DNA of 64,000 nt from contig CM066924.1 of assembly GCA_033964015.1 (NCBI GenBank), positions 22,936,280 through 23,000,279 on the forward strand, in the 5' to 3' direction. This DNA is from Scolanthus callimorphus (taxonomy: Eukaryota > Cnidaria > Anthozoa > Actiniaria > Edwardsiidae). The translations under genes and the position numbers were made by a program. The first letter of the stretch is position 1; the number at the start of each line of letters is the position of its first letter. Positions 1 to 10,857 of the stretch are shown here, piece by piece. The notes under the pieces were generated by a model. That model did not search any database, was not told the DNA's origin, and saw only the letters and a program-made list of their open reading frames with translations.

Positions 1-179
1 TCTTGAGACTATTTGCTCATCAAAATTTGTATCTTTATAAAATCTTGTTTTTTTTTGGTGTAATTGTTTAAAATTGTCAACATAGTTGTTTGGATAAGAA
101 TGATGCCAATGATGATGTCATCAGACCTGCCCATGGTCATGTGACCCACAACGAAATGTGTTTAAGAAATTAATATTGA

Positions 180-1232
180 CTAGCTGATGCCCGTGAAAAA
201 TTCACGGAGTGTAAGGGGGAAATTTATTTTACTTAAAGTGTTCTCTGTTTAAAAAAAAACGGGAAAAATATTCACAATGGCCATATGGATGTGGGGAGGG
301 GTTCATGATTTCCCCTTCCATAAACTGCTGGATTTACATTACTAATAACCTCCCATCAGCATAAGTACCCCGTCCCACCATGCCGAATAAATAAGTGAGC
401 CTAAAAGGATTTTTTTTGCACTGGTCTCCCTGATTGGTGCGACAAATCACGCGTGTGTCCGTCTCTCAAATCGGTCACAGAACCCGTGAAAATCGAAAGC
501 GCAATTTGACTTCGGAATTGTTTGTATGTTTATCATATCTCAGTGAGGGGAGAGAAAAAACAGGTCAAGTAAAAATGTTCTATGGAATAACATTTGTTTT
601 TAGTTTATCTTATTTATATGTTTTTGAATTAGAACTTAGCCCACAGTGAATCTTTTCCGACAAAAAACATGCCCACTGAGGGATTTCCTCTTTCTCTTCG
701 GGATTGTGTCCTTCGTTTTGCGATAGAGCCGTCAGGATTTATTATTCTTAGAGAATATTATTCATGACTTTCACGGACTTTGTTTTGGAAATGTGTCATT
801 TCGACTTAGCATGACTTAGCGCGTGCTCCGAGGGAAGCAAGGTAGTGTGTACGTTTGTTGAAACTTGAATGAAAGTTTTTCTCAGCTCAAATCTTTCAAG
901 TTAGAATTATCCCTGCACATTCCTGTACTGTATGTTATCTGTAAGACACCATTTAGGTTTCAATGTCTTTGGTGCTTTCGGCTGCGCGAACTGAGTTCTT
1001 TTTTAGTTTCTGTGGGAGATTTTCAACATGGCGGCGATGGCGGCTTTGTCCCTCGCTTAAGAAATCGCTTGAATTATAACTTAGCCCGAGGTGAATCTTT
1101 TCTAACAAAAACACACCCACGGTCCAGATTTCCACCTTCCCTTCGGGCCTGCGAACTTCTTTTGGCGGCACAGCTTCAGGGCTAAGCGGAGCGAGTGCGG
1201 ACACGATTTTCCTTACGGTATTAATATATAGA
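180..1232 (-). mobile_element. Non-autonomous Helitron, unit A of a tandem dimer
   Basis: Read on the minus strand, the unit starts TCTATATATTAATACC and ends in CTAG. Seven bases before CTAG is a perfect hairpin, CCGTGAA / TTCACGG with a 3-nt loop (plus positions 191-207). The base after CTAG is T. These are the end rules of Helitrons, which insert between A and T with no target duplication. No Rep/helicase frame is present, so the unit is non-autonomous. It holds two diverged internal copies of a ~75-bp segment (about 624-700 and 1070-1148, both containing AACTTAGCCC). It abuts unit B directly, with no spacer. Confidence 0.8.
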
Positions 1233-2291
1233 CTAGCTGATGCCCGTGAAAAATTCACGGAGTGTAAGGGGGAAATTTACTAAAAGTGTTCTCTGTTAAA
1301 AAATACGGAAAAATAAAATCACAATGGCCATATGGATGTGGGGAGGGGTTCATTATTCCCCCTTCCATAAACTGCTGGATTTACATTACTAATAACCTCC
1401 CATCAGCATGAGTACCCCGTCCCACCATGCCGAAATCAATGAAGTGAGCCCAAAAGGAACTTTTTTTGCACTGGTCTCCCTGATTGGTGCGACAAAATCA
1501 CGCATGTGTCCGTCTCTCAAATCGGTCAAAGAACCCGTGAAAATCGAAAGCGCAATTTGACTTCGGAATTGTTTGTATGTTTATCATATCTCAGTGAGGG
1601 GATAGGAGAAAATGTTCAAGTAAAAATGTTCTAAGGAATAAGAATTTTTTAGTTTATCTTATTTATATTTTTTCGGCTTTATCCCTCGCTTAAAAAGTAG
1701 ATTGAATTAGAACTTAGCCCACAGTGAATCTTTTCCAACAAAAACATGCCCACTGGAGGGATTTCCTCCTTCTCTTCGGGATTGTGTCCTTCGTTTTGCG
1801 ATAGAGCCGTCAGGATTTATACTTAGAGAATATTATTCATGACTTTCACGGACTTTGTTTTGTAAATGTGTCATTCGACTTAGCATGCGTGCTCGGAGGG
1901 AAGCAATGTAGTGTGTACGTTTGTTGAAACATGAATGAAAATTTTTCTCAGCTCAAATCTTTCAAGTTAGAATTATCCTGCACATTCCTGTATGTAATCT
2001 GTAAGAGAACCATTTAGGTTTCAACGTCTTTGGTGCTTTCGGCTGCGCGAACCGAGTTCTTTTTCAGTTTCTGTGGGAGATTTTCAACATGGCGGCGATG
2101 GCGGCTTTGTCCCTCGCTTAAGAAATCGCTTGAATTAGAACTTAGCCCGAGGTGAATCTTTTCCAACAAAAACACGCCCATGGTCCAGATTTCCACCTTC
2201 CCTTCGGGTTTGCGAACTTCTTTGGCGGCACAGCTTCAGGGCTGAGCGGAGCGAGTGTCGACACGATTTCCTTACGGTATTAATATATAGA
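1233..2291 (-). mobile_element. Non-autonomous Helitron, unit B of a tandem dimer
   Basis: This is a near-identical second copy of unit A (1059 versus 1053 bp), with the same TC 5' end, CTAG 3' end and subterminal hairpin. On the minus strand its 5' TC is preceded by A, so the whole dimer sits at a single A|T target with one outer A and one outer T. The CTAG of this unit is followed at once by the TC of unit A, an exact head-to-tail joint. The copies differ by scattered substitutions and small indels, so the dimer is not an assembly artefact of identical sequence. Confidence 0.8.
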
Positions 2292-2342
2292 TACTTATTT
2301 TCAAAATTGTAAATAAATATTTCATAAATATTTTCTAAACTT

Positions 2343-2374
2343 CATAGATAGATAAATAGATAGATAGATAGATA
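2343..2374. repeat. (GATA)n microsatellite
   Basis: About eight interrupted GATA units (ATAGATAGATAAATAGATAG and onward) lie just beyond the Helitron dimer. Confidence 0.9.
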
Positions 2375-3377
2375 TGTTTAATGTATCTCTTGCAGCTGAA
2401 GCTGAATTACAGATACGGTCAGCAAACATTCAATATTACATTATAGGCTAATAAATACATAATAGGCTAATAAACCTACAATTACATTATCGATTTTTTT
2501 TTTAATCACGAGGCTTAGTCTTAGTCCCTAGCTATTTCCCCAGCGTAACTGTTCGTGATGAAATCCCTGAACCTGTTGGTGTTACAGGGCTTAATGTGTG
2601 GGATGAGTGGGCCGCGGAGTTTGTAATGACCAGAGGATGGTTGAATTCTCTCTGTAACTAATCTATGTACCATGTATCTGCTAAGTTTGAGATACCGAGA
2701 AAAAGCAAACAATATGCTCCATATATTTATAATTTTTTTTAAATCCTATGTTCAAAATTTTTGAAATAATCTTTTTTTATTCACATGAAAGTTAAATTTT
2801 TGGTAAAACACATTAAAAATGAATTTTCACTTAAAAAAGCTGAAAGCTGGATTGAAATGAGGAAAGAAACAAAAGAAAAAAAAGTTGCAAATTCAGGGCT
2901 CTGGATTTCTGTCATTCAAGGCAAATATTTCAACCACCAGACCACGAAGGTGGGTGCTGTAAAGCTAGAGAAAAGTTATACTATTTATGCTAGATATTTG
3001 TTTAATTTTAGCAATGATGTTTTGTAGCAACGAGAAAGTACCATGGGTACAAAAATATTAGGAAAACTCCCCCCTTAGCGAATATTCTATAACGGTCTTA
3101 ACTCGCACCCAATTTCAGAAATCTACTGATTTTTATTTCTCAATCCTTATGTATCTAAACGTTTTTATGCTCATAGTTGTTCAAATTATTCAACCTTACA
3201 GTACGTACATGCAACCTGAAAGCTGGATCTCGGGGAGGAGTTAAGCAAGGTTAGAAAGGGTTGTTGAAAAAGATGATGAAACCGGTCACTTTTAGGCTGT
3301 TATAGAGTGTTTACTGGGGGAATGTTTTACAAAATTAAGGTTGAACTACTGAAGACTGAATAGCTTTTTGTAGTACT
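2375..3377. other. No gene seen; downstream flank of GPCR 1
   Basis: This is AT-rich sequence without a convincing reading frame. Because GPCR 1 runs on the minus strand, this is its 3' side. A possible AATAAA (minus strand, plus positions 3132-3137) lies about 240 bp past the stop. A 63-codon minus-strand frame at 2521-2712 resembles no family I can name. Confidence 0.5.
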
Positions 3378-4586
3378 CTACAATAAGTTCGGGCTTTCTG
3401 GTCGATTGGCATTTGCAGGTGACATATTTTCCGCCAAAGTGGATCTTTCTGTATATTGTGCTACATTGGACGCAACAGAGCTTGATCGCCTTGTATGTCT
3501 TGAACTACTTCGTGAATCAGCCGATATTGCATCGACTGGGTCGATAGTTGGTCGGAGGTGAATCGTGGGCGTGTTCGGCGCCACATGAAGTACTGTACTT
3601 TCGTCTATTCGGCCAGGAGTAATAGTCGTTTGGCCACAAGTGATAAACTTCGACAATACGGCAAACGCCCATTTGTAATCCCTACGAAATGCGTCTGTCA
3701 ATAGTCCGTATGCAATTGGATTGACGCATGCGTGGATGAAGTCTGGAATATCTGAAAATTTCAGAATTTCCAAAGCTACTGGTAACTGATCCGGAGTTCC
3801 CAAGTCCATGATCATCCATGCTATTTGACCAGGCAACAGACAGATAGTAAACATAGTCACGATCGCTGCTAGTGTGGTGATGATTTGCATATTCTCCCGC
3901 CGCTTCTTTGCCAGGTTGACTCCCTTCTTCTTATTGCCTATTGTAGTTTCTGGCCCTTTATTCTTGACCAAGTAAACCCCAAGCCAAATATAAGCTACCG
4001 CAATTACGCACAACGGTAGTAAAAATTGCAAGAGGAATAAGGCAAGGGTGTATGCTTTCCTGTAGCTTAAACTCGGCCAGTCTTCGACGCATTCTCCATT
4101 AACAGTCTCGTTAATGATAGAAAGTGGAGTCACAAAAACTAGAGACACAATCCATATAAGGCTGATCCAAATATGCGCCGATCTATCCACCATTTTGGGC
4201 TTATATGGGTTGACAATGACGTAGCAGCGAAACACTGCCATAGAAGTGATTGTAAATATACTTGTGAAGTAAGTTATTGTCTGCACCGGGAAAACAAAAC
4301 GGCAGAAGAAATCGCTTTTATATATCGTCTCGTAAAGACCGTAAATCGCTGCAGGCAGACAAAACACCAGAAACGTCAAGTCTGATATAGCCAAGTTCAG
4401 TATAAACATCTGATGGACGGAACGTTTCGCTTTTTTGTTGATAATCACCACCACTAGAATATTCCCAATTAATCCGGTCACAAACGTTACTACGTAGAAA
4501 CACAGACGCACGGTCCTTATGTCGTGTTCAGACGCAACAGTGCTGACAGGTGGTAAGGTGCTAGTAATATTGGTTAAATTATGCAT
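3378..4586 (-). CDS. Class A (rhodopsin-like) GPCR, neuropeptide-receptor-like, single exon
   Basis: Predicted 402-residue seven-transmembrane receptor of the plasma membrane. N-glycosylation sites are N3 (NLT) and N6 (NIT). TM1 is about 27-50 with GN at 41-42; TM2 about 59-82 with D69; C95 (TM3) can pair with C166 in loop 2, which also has the EDWP block (168-171). TM5 is 178-200 with P191; TM6 has CLLPGQIAWM (249-258); TM7 has NPIAY (289-293). The usual (D/E)RY at the end of TM3 is F-R-C (119-121). A cysteine in helix 8 (about 318) and a Ser/Thr-rich tail suit palmitoylation and phosphorylation. The gene is intronless, and the ATG chosen is the first in frame and precedes TM1 by a normal short N-terminus. 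It is strikingly similar to the gene at 13814-15016. The loop-2 and TM1 pattern suggests peptide-receptor kinship (inference); the ligand is unknown. Confidence 0.92.
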   Translation of the reverse strand: MHNLTNITSTLPPVSTVASEHDIRTVRLCFYVVTFVTGLIGNILVVVIINKKAKRSVHQMFILNLAISDLTFLVFCLPAAIYGLYETIYKSDFFCRFVFPVQTITYFTSIFTITSMAVFRCYVIVNPYKPKMVDRSAHIWISLIWIVSLVFVTPLSIINETVNGECVEDWPSLSYRKAYTLALFLLQFLLPLCVIAVAYIWLGVYLVKNKGPETTIGNKKKGVNLAKKRRENMQIITTLAAIVTMFTICLLPGQIAWMIMDLGTPDQLPVALEILKFSDIPDFIHACVNPIAYGLLTDAFRRDYKWAFAVLSKFITCGQTTITPGRIDESTVLHVAPNTPTIHLRPTIDPVDAISADSRSSSRHTRRSSSVASNVAQYTERSTLAENMSPANANRPESPNLL

Positions 4587-7536
4587 TCTTCCTCGAAGTC
4601 AGCTTATTTGTCACTAATTTGCGGCTGCTTCTCGCACCCAGGAGAGCTATTACAAAAGACAGCAGAATTAAGGTACGGCCTGTCTTTGAGAAGAACACAG
4701 CCACAATGTTATTTCCAATTTCTTGGGGGTATGCAAATGAGAAGCGCGAAGGCTTGCACTGCTGTTAACGTTCGAGAGAGAAACGGTTGACAGCAACACC
4801 TGTGGACGGGGAAATAACAGAAGAATGTGAGCTCGGTGTGAAAAATATGCAATTTGCCTTTTATAGTTTACGCTGTGTTCTTCCAACTAGTGCAAATCTC
4901 AATATAAACTGCTGTGACTCTTCGGACCTTAACATAACCCCACTAGTGTTTTCGAGGACTTGTAATTAATGCAAACTTGAAATGGATATATCAAACCTCT
5001 TTATGTTCGCTGTTCTATTCTCTTTGCACTTTTTCCATAAGCGACTTTCCTCTTTCTATATCGTCACCTTAAGGGGGATGACTTTTTGCTTGAAGCTTAG
5101 CCGTCACGCCCGTCAATTGCTTATATATCGCCCAATACCCACATCTATTAAAACACCCTTCTTTCATGGTTACTTTATTTGCCAAGATAGAAATTACGAT
5201 AGTGTCCTGGGATTCCTATTTGCCAAGAGTTAATCGTGGCGCAGTTCGCCGCCACTTTGGCGAATCAGCAATCCACCACTTTTTTACACTAAATTTCTAT
5301 CTCCGTTTTCTGGGAACAATAACTAGCGTCCACAAGTTGTTCTTTCTTTAACAGTTATTCTAATTTTCAATAAAACATTTCTAAATAGCTTTGGATCTTA
5401 CTACTTACCTTTTTCGCTGATCTAGCACCTCCTTGTAGCTCTGTTCTGTTCCGGGATTAGAAAGTCTCGTTAAAATGTCCCCGTCATTTAGACATTACGC
5501 CTAAACCTACAATGTTCCCTATCCCGGCTCTGTGCAAGATTATATCTATAACTTCGTAATTGTGTTAATCGGCCTGTTCCACTTGATTTGCCGACCGAAG
5601 GATTGTGAGGACAAAATACACCTACTATCTCAAACGTCCTTGTTAAAATACCGACAATCCATTTACCTTCTAGTGTATCTGCCCGTTTTGCTTTCCGGTT
5701 TAACCATGAGGTAATTACCTCGCACAGCAGTACTCTAGGGCATACAAAGTTGATTGGATGGGCGATGTAACCTATTCCTGTGGTATTTCAGTTTGATTTC
5801 AATGGCGCCCTCTCGCTTGCATTGTCCACTTTAACATAAGAGCTATTGAGATTAGAAACCAAATATTCGGGATAATACGAATGACACTATCCCGTTCTGA
5901 TTATAGCAACTCAATTTAGTTGTTTGCTCTAAAAGGAGAACGTGTTTTCTTTACTAAAACTTAATTTGTTGGGAGTTAAAAGGCATATGAATATTCATTC
6001 ACAAAATGTTAGAAAAACAGTCTCCTGCTTACCTTTGAACGTTTCTATGCTAAATCATCCGTCTTTTTGTCCATATTCATTTCATGTGTAAAGTTGTTGG
6101 ACTAGAAAGTTTAATATTTATGTTGGCACCTGTACATTTCATTCTATCTCACGGCCATCTTACAAATTGTCAAGGTTTTCGCTTATTCCATTTGATATGT
6201 CTGTTTGCATTGCAGTTCGACGGAAGCGCCCCATTGGATCAAGATAATGAAAGGATATTAGCTGGCGCAGGTAAAGCAAAGATTTTATCATTTATTGTTA
6301 TTCCAACACTCTAGATCGATTGGGAAGTTTGCGAAAGAACGCTGTTATAGAAAAAAAAGTGTTATTAGTCTTTCAAGCGGTTCTTGTTTCTGAAAGTTGC
6401 TACTTCATTTATTATTTATATGAGTAATTTCACTTGGCTTAGGCGGAACATTGTACATAACACACCCAATTGCGTAGTATTATTAGGGTTATTCCCATAA
6501 ACACTAAAAAATAGCAATGGAATTTCCTATTCTACTTCCTTTCCTTCATCGTTGATGTTTCCGTGATCAGGAAATTAATTCTTCTCAAAACGTTGTATAA
6601 TTTTGTTGCACTTTTGCATTTTAATCCTGGGGACCAGAGTCGAGTAGAGGAACAGACTTGAGACTCTCCCATTTTGTTTTGCTCCCTTTTCTCCCTCTGA
6701 TAAATATTCTCTCTTGTCCCTCTTCTACCCGATCTTCCTTATCTCTATTCATTTCAGTATTTTAGACCGTTTTTCCCCTTGTCTCGGCCCTCATTCGCTC
6801 TTATCCGCTTAGAATTTGTATGGGTTTGCTCGGTTAGGTTTTGGTTGAATAATGTGGAAGGCCGTTTGGTTCAGGTGGTTGTTATATAGTGCCTTCCCAT
6901 CCATTTGGGAAAAGACACAACTTTAACTGAAAATCTATTATGTCGATTGTCGATGTTTTTCTTTAATGTTCTAATGCACACTAGGGTCCTTATTACCTAC
7001 GTTAATTTTTAAAGCTTCTAATCTGGTAGGCCGTTTGACTTACCAGCCCATCTAAGGCCACCTTACCAACCCATCTAAGTCGGGAAGCGTTGCGTGACCG
7101 ACGGTTTAATTGCAGCTCTCGGCCGAGTGGCAGTGCTCGGCCACGAGCGTATAGCATTTTTTTCTGCCTTTTTTGTCGTACTTAAGAAAAAAAAATGATT
7201 TTGAAAAAAACAAATGAAAAAATAAAAACATGAACGGGTGAATAAATAAAACGAGAATTGGCAGAAAATAATATTTATTTTGGGAATCTAGCATAATTTC
7301 TAGGTGGATAAAACAGGTTGTTATTTGTTTTAAAAATACGAGGAACCAGGGGTTCTTAAAATCTATGTTCTAATACGCGGGTAAAACATAGAAATTCATC
7401 CCACATCATGATTATGTAACTTTGCTTGACTTGGGTACTCATAAGGTTTATCTTGTAAATTATTAAATTATCCCGAAATGCATCCTGGAGAGGTTAGGTA
7501 AATGAAAAATTGGCTCTCCTTCAACAATAATCGTTT
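4587..7536. other. No gene seen; 5' flank of GPCR 1 and intergenic DNA
   Basis: Only short frames occur, with no domain I recognise, and no clear inverted repeat. The first few hundred bases should hold the promoter and 5' UTR of GPCR 1, but I cannot place a start site. Confidence 0.5.
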
Positions 7537-8110
7537 TTAACAAAGCCATGGCTGGTCAATTACTTTAATTGGTTTCATACTGAAGAAAAAATAGGCATAC
7601 TGCCCACATATAGTCCATACTGCAACCGCATTCTTCCCTGAGTAACAGTAGGTAATGTAGATGTTTTTCGACTGGATTAACGTTGCCACCTCCTTGCCAG
7701 AGGGGCAAGATAGTCTGATGACGAAAGATGTCATGGGGAATTTTTAGGGATCTTTAAGTGTACGTTCCAGTTTTTGCTTTAAATATAATATTATTATATA
7801 GCTCGTTTTATTCGATCAAAGCGCGCGCTCTGATTGGTTCTATCATGGTCACGTGGCGGGCAACAATTTTCAATGTAGCCCGCGCGGGCTAAATTAAAAA
7901 TTGTTGCCCGCGCGGGAGACGTCGCTAGAGCGAGAAATTTCGGCGGACTATATTTTTACACCGAATTTTCTTTTTGTTATATAATAAAACACTTAATGAC
8001 TGCATCCCCGGGAAACAGCGAGATTCTCGGGAAAACAAAACTCGCTGTTTCCCTCGGAAGCAGTCATTAAGTGTATAATGTCCAGCGTTTTCAAATTCAC
8101 GTATATAGCC
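7537..8110. repeat. Tandem duplication, copy 1, interrupted by an insertion
   Basis: It matches 8117-8620 from GGCTGGTCAATTACT through GGGAATTTTTAGGGATCTTT and on to the CGTTTTCAAA block. The match is broken at about 7791-8079 by a foldback insertion that copy 2 lacks. At about 7636 copy 1 preserves the unoccupied site CCCTGAGTAACAG, which in copy 2 holds a MITE. Confidence 0.8.
7791..8079. mobile_element. Foldback insertion in duplication copy 1
   Basis: The segment is absent from copy 2. It contains a GCGCGCTCTGATTGG subterminal block, a GCCCGCGCGGG palindromic middle (about 7877-7917) and a 35-bp inverted repeat, ACACTTAATGACTGC... at 8000-8041 paired with 8049-8081. The CGCGCTCTGATTGG block is shared with the elements at 34183-34465 and 63560-63801. 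Exact ends are uncertain by a few bases. Confidence 0.6.
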
Positions 8111-8116
8111 TAAAAG

Positions 8117-8620
8117 GCTGGTCAATTACTTATAATTGGTTTCATACTGAAGAAACATTAGGCATACTGCTCACATATAGTTCATACTGCAACCGCAATC
8201 TTCCCTGAAGCCCGGTGCACACTAGTGACATAACGATATAAGGAAAATATCACGCGATCAAAATTTAGTGGTTTCAAAACGTTGAAGTCTACAAAGAATA
8301 ACATAACATTGCTTTGGCGAAGTAATCTAATGATGTTCCATGGAAAATATCGATTTTTTCAATTACTTTCCCATGCTTTTTTCGTTGCAACATAACGTTC
8401 TTATGTCGTTATGTCGCGAGTGTGCACCGGGCTTGAGTAACAGTGGGTACTGTAGATGCCGTCACGCCCTTTTTCAACTGTACCTATTAACGTTGCTACA
8501 AAATGCTTGCCAGAGGCGCAAGATAGTCTGATGACGAAAGATGTCATGGGGAATTTTTTAGGGATCTTTAAGTTTTTTCTTTTAATATAATAGTGTCTAC
8601 CGTTTTCAAAAATATATAGC
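8117..8620. repeat. Tandem duplication, copy 2, carrying a MITE
   Basis: Second copy of the 7537-8110 unit. It is interrupted at 8209-8433 by a TIR element with a TGA target duplication. The flanking sequence is the same as copy 1 with scattered substitutions. Confidence 0.8.
8209..8433. mobile_element. PIF/Harbinger-like MITE, 225 bp, TSD TGA
   Basis: Ends are AGCCCGGTGCACAC ... GTGTGCACCGGGCT, and the inverted repeats continue inward through GACATAACGA(C/T)ATAAG. The element is flanked by TGA (8206-8208 and 8434-8436). The empty site in copy 1 (CCCTGAGTAAC) has one TGA, which proves a 3-bp duplication. A 3-bp TSD is typical of PIF/Harbinger. There is no coding capacity. Relatives lie at 13679-13786 and 44598-44810. 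Confidence 0.88.
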
Positions 8621-9273
8621 TTCTTAAAAATCAAAGGTGTGCAAACAGCAATGTGTTTCTGGATCCCTTCGGGATGCCTTGGTTTGAGGTACGTTGGCAA
8701 ATCTTGCGTTTCTGTGTTGGTTTTCCTTCTTTTACAAATATATAGCTTTAATGCCTGGCTGGAACTAGGAACGCTTTGTTTGCCCCATAATCCTTTGCGC
8801 ACCGTGAGCCGAGATCAGTTGGGAGTGCAGACGAACTTGACAGAACACTAAAAGGTACAAAATGGAAAATGACTTATTTACATTTCCATCAATGCCCACT
8901 TCTCAATTCATAAAATATTCAGTACAACCGAGCATCTTCCACTTGGGGATGACCGCCGAACGAGGGCAGGTGTTCTAGTAGTAGAACAAGTTACATGTTT
9001 CCGGGACGTTTTCTGGGTGTTATAATAACATGCTGTGTGAGAGAATAAATAATTGTCAATTGTTTCCAATCTATAATCGTTCTTGTTACCACGACATTTT
9101 CCCGTTCTTTTTGGAACATTTGGCAAATGTTTCATCGAAACTTTTCAACAGAAAAATGAATAATCTTTAGTTCAACATATCGTCATGCCTCTATGTAATG
9201 AATAAAATTCTATAATTTTTCCACATTCATTTAATTGCTATTATGATTTATGCAAGGAATTGGAAAGTGCAAC
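8621..9273. other. No gene seen
   Basis: Short frames only; no recognisable domain or repeat structure. Confidence 0.45.
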
Positions 9274-10001
9274 TTAACTTGGGCCGCGCATTAAATTATT
9301 TCTTATAAAAGAGCCAATACATATACGGCGCTCTCTGTGGCTTGGATACGGAAGCTCAATTGGTAAAATCGCTGCTCACTGGTTTCAGTCGCGGGTTCGA
9401 ATTCCGTTCAAAGCCCTTAATTCTATAACTTCTAAATAGGACACTGAATGTTATTGTTTTACTTCTGTTGTTTTTCTTTTTATATTTTGTACCAATAATA
9501 TTTCTTACGATATACGACGAAGTGCTAGTACCGGTATCTATCGTATGTTCGGATACCGTTTTTGGATGCCCAATTTTCTTTATATACTGTTATTGTTATT
9601 ACTGGTATTGTTATTTCGTTATCATTTTTTTTGTATTATGTGTTTGCACAATAAAATTTCATAGTCGCCGAGAAAGCGAATACATACATTTATTAATGTG
9701 CGCCTTCAAGTCGCGATTGATACCAATACCGAAAAACAGCTCCGGCTTTGCGAACGACATTCAAAAGTTCGAAGTCCTCACGGGAAGTTGAGGATGTCGT
9801 GACTGACTTTCCTCTAATCTGCAAGACATCTGCAAGTGGGAAGATCTTCGCGTCTTCCCGGATAAGGACGTAAAACCATAGGTCCCGCGTCTCCCACATG
9901 CATTATCAGAACCAGAGGGACGTCAAAGAACCTCTAGGACGCGGGCCGAGTGACCATCCTCAGTTACAGTGCTTACAATACATACTCAAGATTGCAAAAT
10001 A
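9274..10001 (+). repeat. SINE-like unit with tRNA-like head, copy 1
   Basis: The unit begins TTAACTTGGGCCGCGC. It contains a degenerate tRNA-like block at 9339-9415: an A-box-like AGCTCAATTGGT, a B-box-like GGGTTCGAATTCC, and GGCTTGG pairing with CAAAGCC at the ends. From 9861 it has a 3' domain with GATAAGGACG...AGGTCCCG and CAGAGGGACGTCAAAGAACC. That same 3' domain recurs at about 62340-62460, which argues for a dispersed retroposon. The first ~560 bp are repeated immediately in copy 2. Confidence 0.6.
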
Positions 10002-10557
10002 TTAACTTGGGCCGCGCATTAAATTATTTCTTATAAAAGAGCCAAATACATATACGGCGCTCTCTGTGGCTTGGATACGGAAGCTCAATTGGTAAAATCG
10101 CTGCTCACTGGTTTCAGTCGCGGGTTCGAATTCCGTTCAAAGCCCTTTTAATTCTATAACTTCTAAATAGGACACTGAATGTTATTGTTTTACTTCTGTT
10201 GTTTTCTTTTTATATTTTGTACCAATAATATTTCTTACGATATACGACGAAGTGCTAGTACCGGTATCTATCGTATGTTCGGATACCGTTTTTGGATGCC
10301 CAATTTTCTTTATATACTGTTATTGTTATTACTGGTTTGCCATTTCGTTATCATTTTTTTGTATTATGTGTTTGCACAATAAAATTTCATAGTCGCCGAG
10401 AAAGCGAATACATAACATTTAATACCGAAAAACAGCTCCGGCTTTGCGAACGACATTCAAAAGTTCGAAGTCCTCACGGGAAGTTGAGGGTGTCGTGACT
10501 GAATTTCTCTAACATCTGCAAGACATCTGCCAGTGGGAAGATCTTCGCGTCTTCCCG
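10002..10557 (+). repeat. SINE-like unit, copy 2 (lacks the 3' domain)
   Basis: It repeats copy 1 from TTAACTTGGGCCGCGC to CGTCTTCCCG with about a 728-bp offset and small indels. A second tRNA-like head lies at 10068-10144. It loses similarity before the GATAAGGACG domain and runs toward LINE-derived sequence. Confidence 0.6.
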
Positions 10558-10659
10558 CCCTGAAGCTATAACGAACTTGTACTTGAACTTGCACGCGCGC
10601 ACGCTTGCCTTTTACGTAGTGCCAAGTGTCACCACTACTGTACCAGGATTCAGCGCTTT

Positions 10660-10852
10660 TATACAATACCGTTTACTTATTTTAATTTTTCGAGCGCACA
10701 TCAGGGACTCAGCGAATCAACTTAAGATTCCATTGTCTAGAACAAATTATTATAAAAACAGTTTAAGTGGCGCTACACTACGGAACAGCCTTCCACATGT
10801 TGTAAGAAGCATGGAGTCCTTGAGCTCTTTTAAACATGCAATTCAATTATAA
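10660..10852 (+). pseudogene. LINE ORF2 C-terminal stub (CR1/L2-like)
   Basis: The translation includes ANQLKIPLSRTNYYKNSL, then a degraded LWNSLP block (LRNSLP), then SFKHAIQL and a stop. This is the characteristic extreme C-terminus of non-LTR retrotransposon ORF2 proteins of the CR1/L2 group. The rest of the element is missing, as usual for 5'-truncated copies. Confidence 0.65.
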
Positions 10853-10857
10853 GCGTA

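Noticed and set aside
953..1258. 101-codon minus-strand frame, repeated as a 60-codon frame at 2014-2196
   Set aside because: The similarity between the two comes from the Helitron duplication; the second copy is shorter through a frame break, so there is no sign of protein conservation.
8401..8802. 133-codon minus-strand frame
   Set aside because: Spans the MITE end and the tandem-duplication copy; the duplicate does not keep the frame.
9339..9415. tRNA gene
   Set aside because: A and B boxes are present, but the anticodon arm does not fold properly and the block is duplicated inside a larger repeat; treated as a tRNA-derived SINE head.
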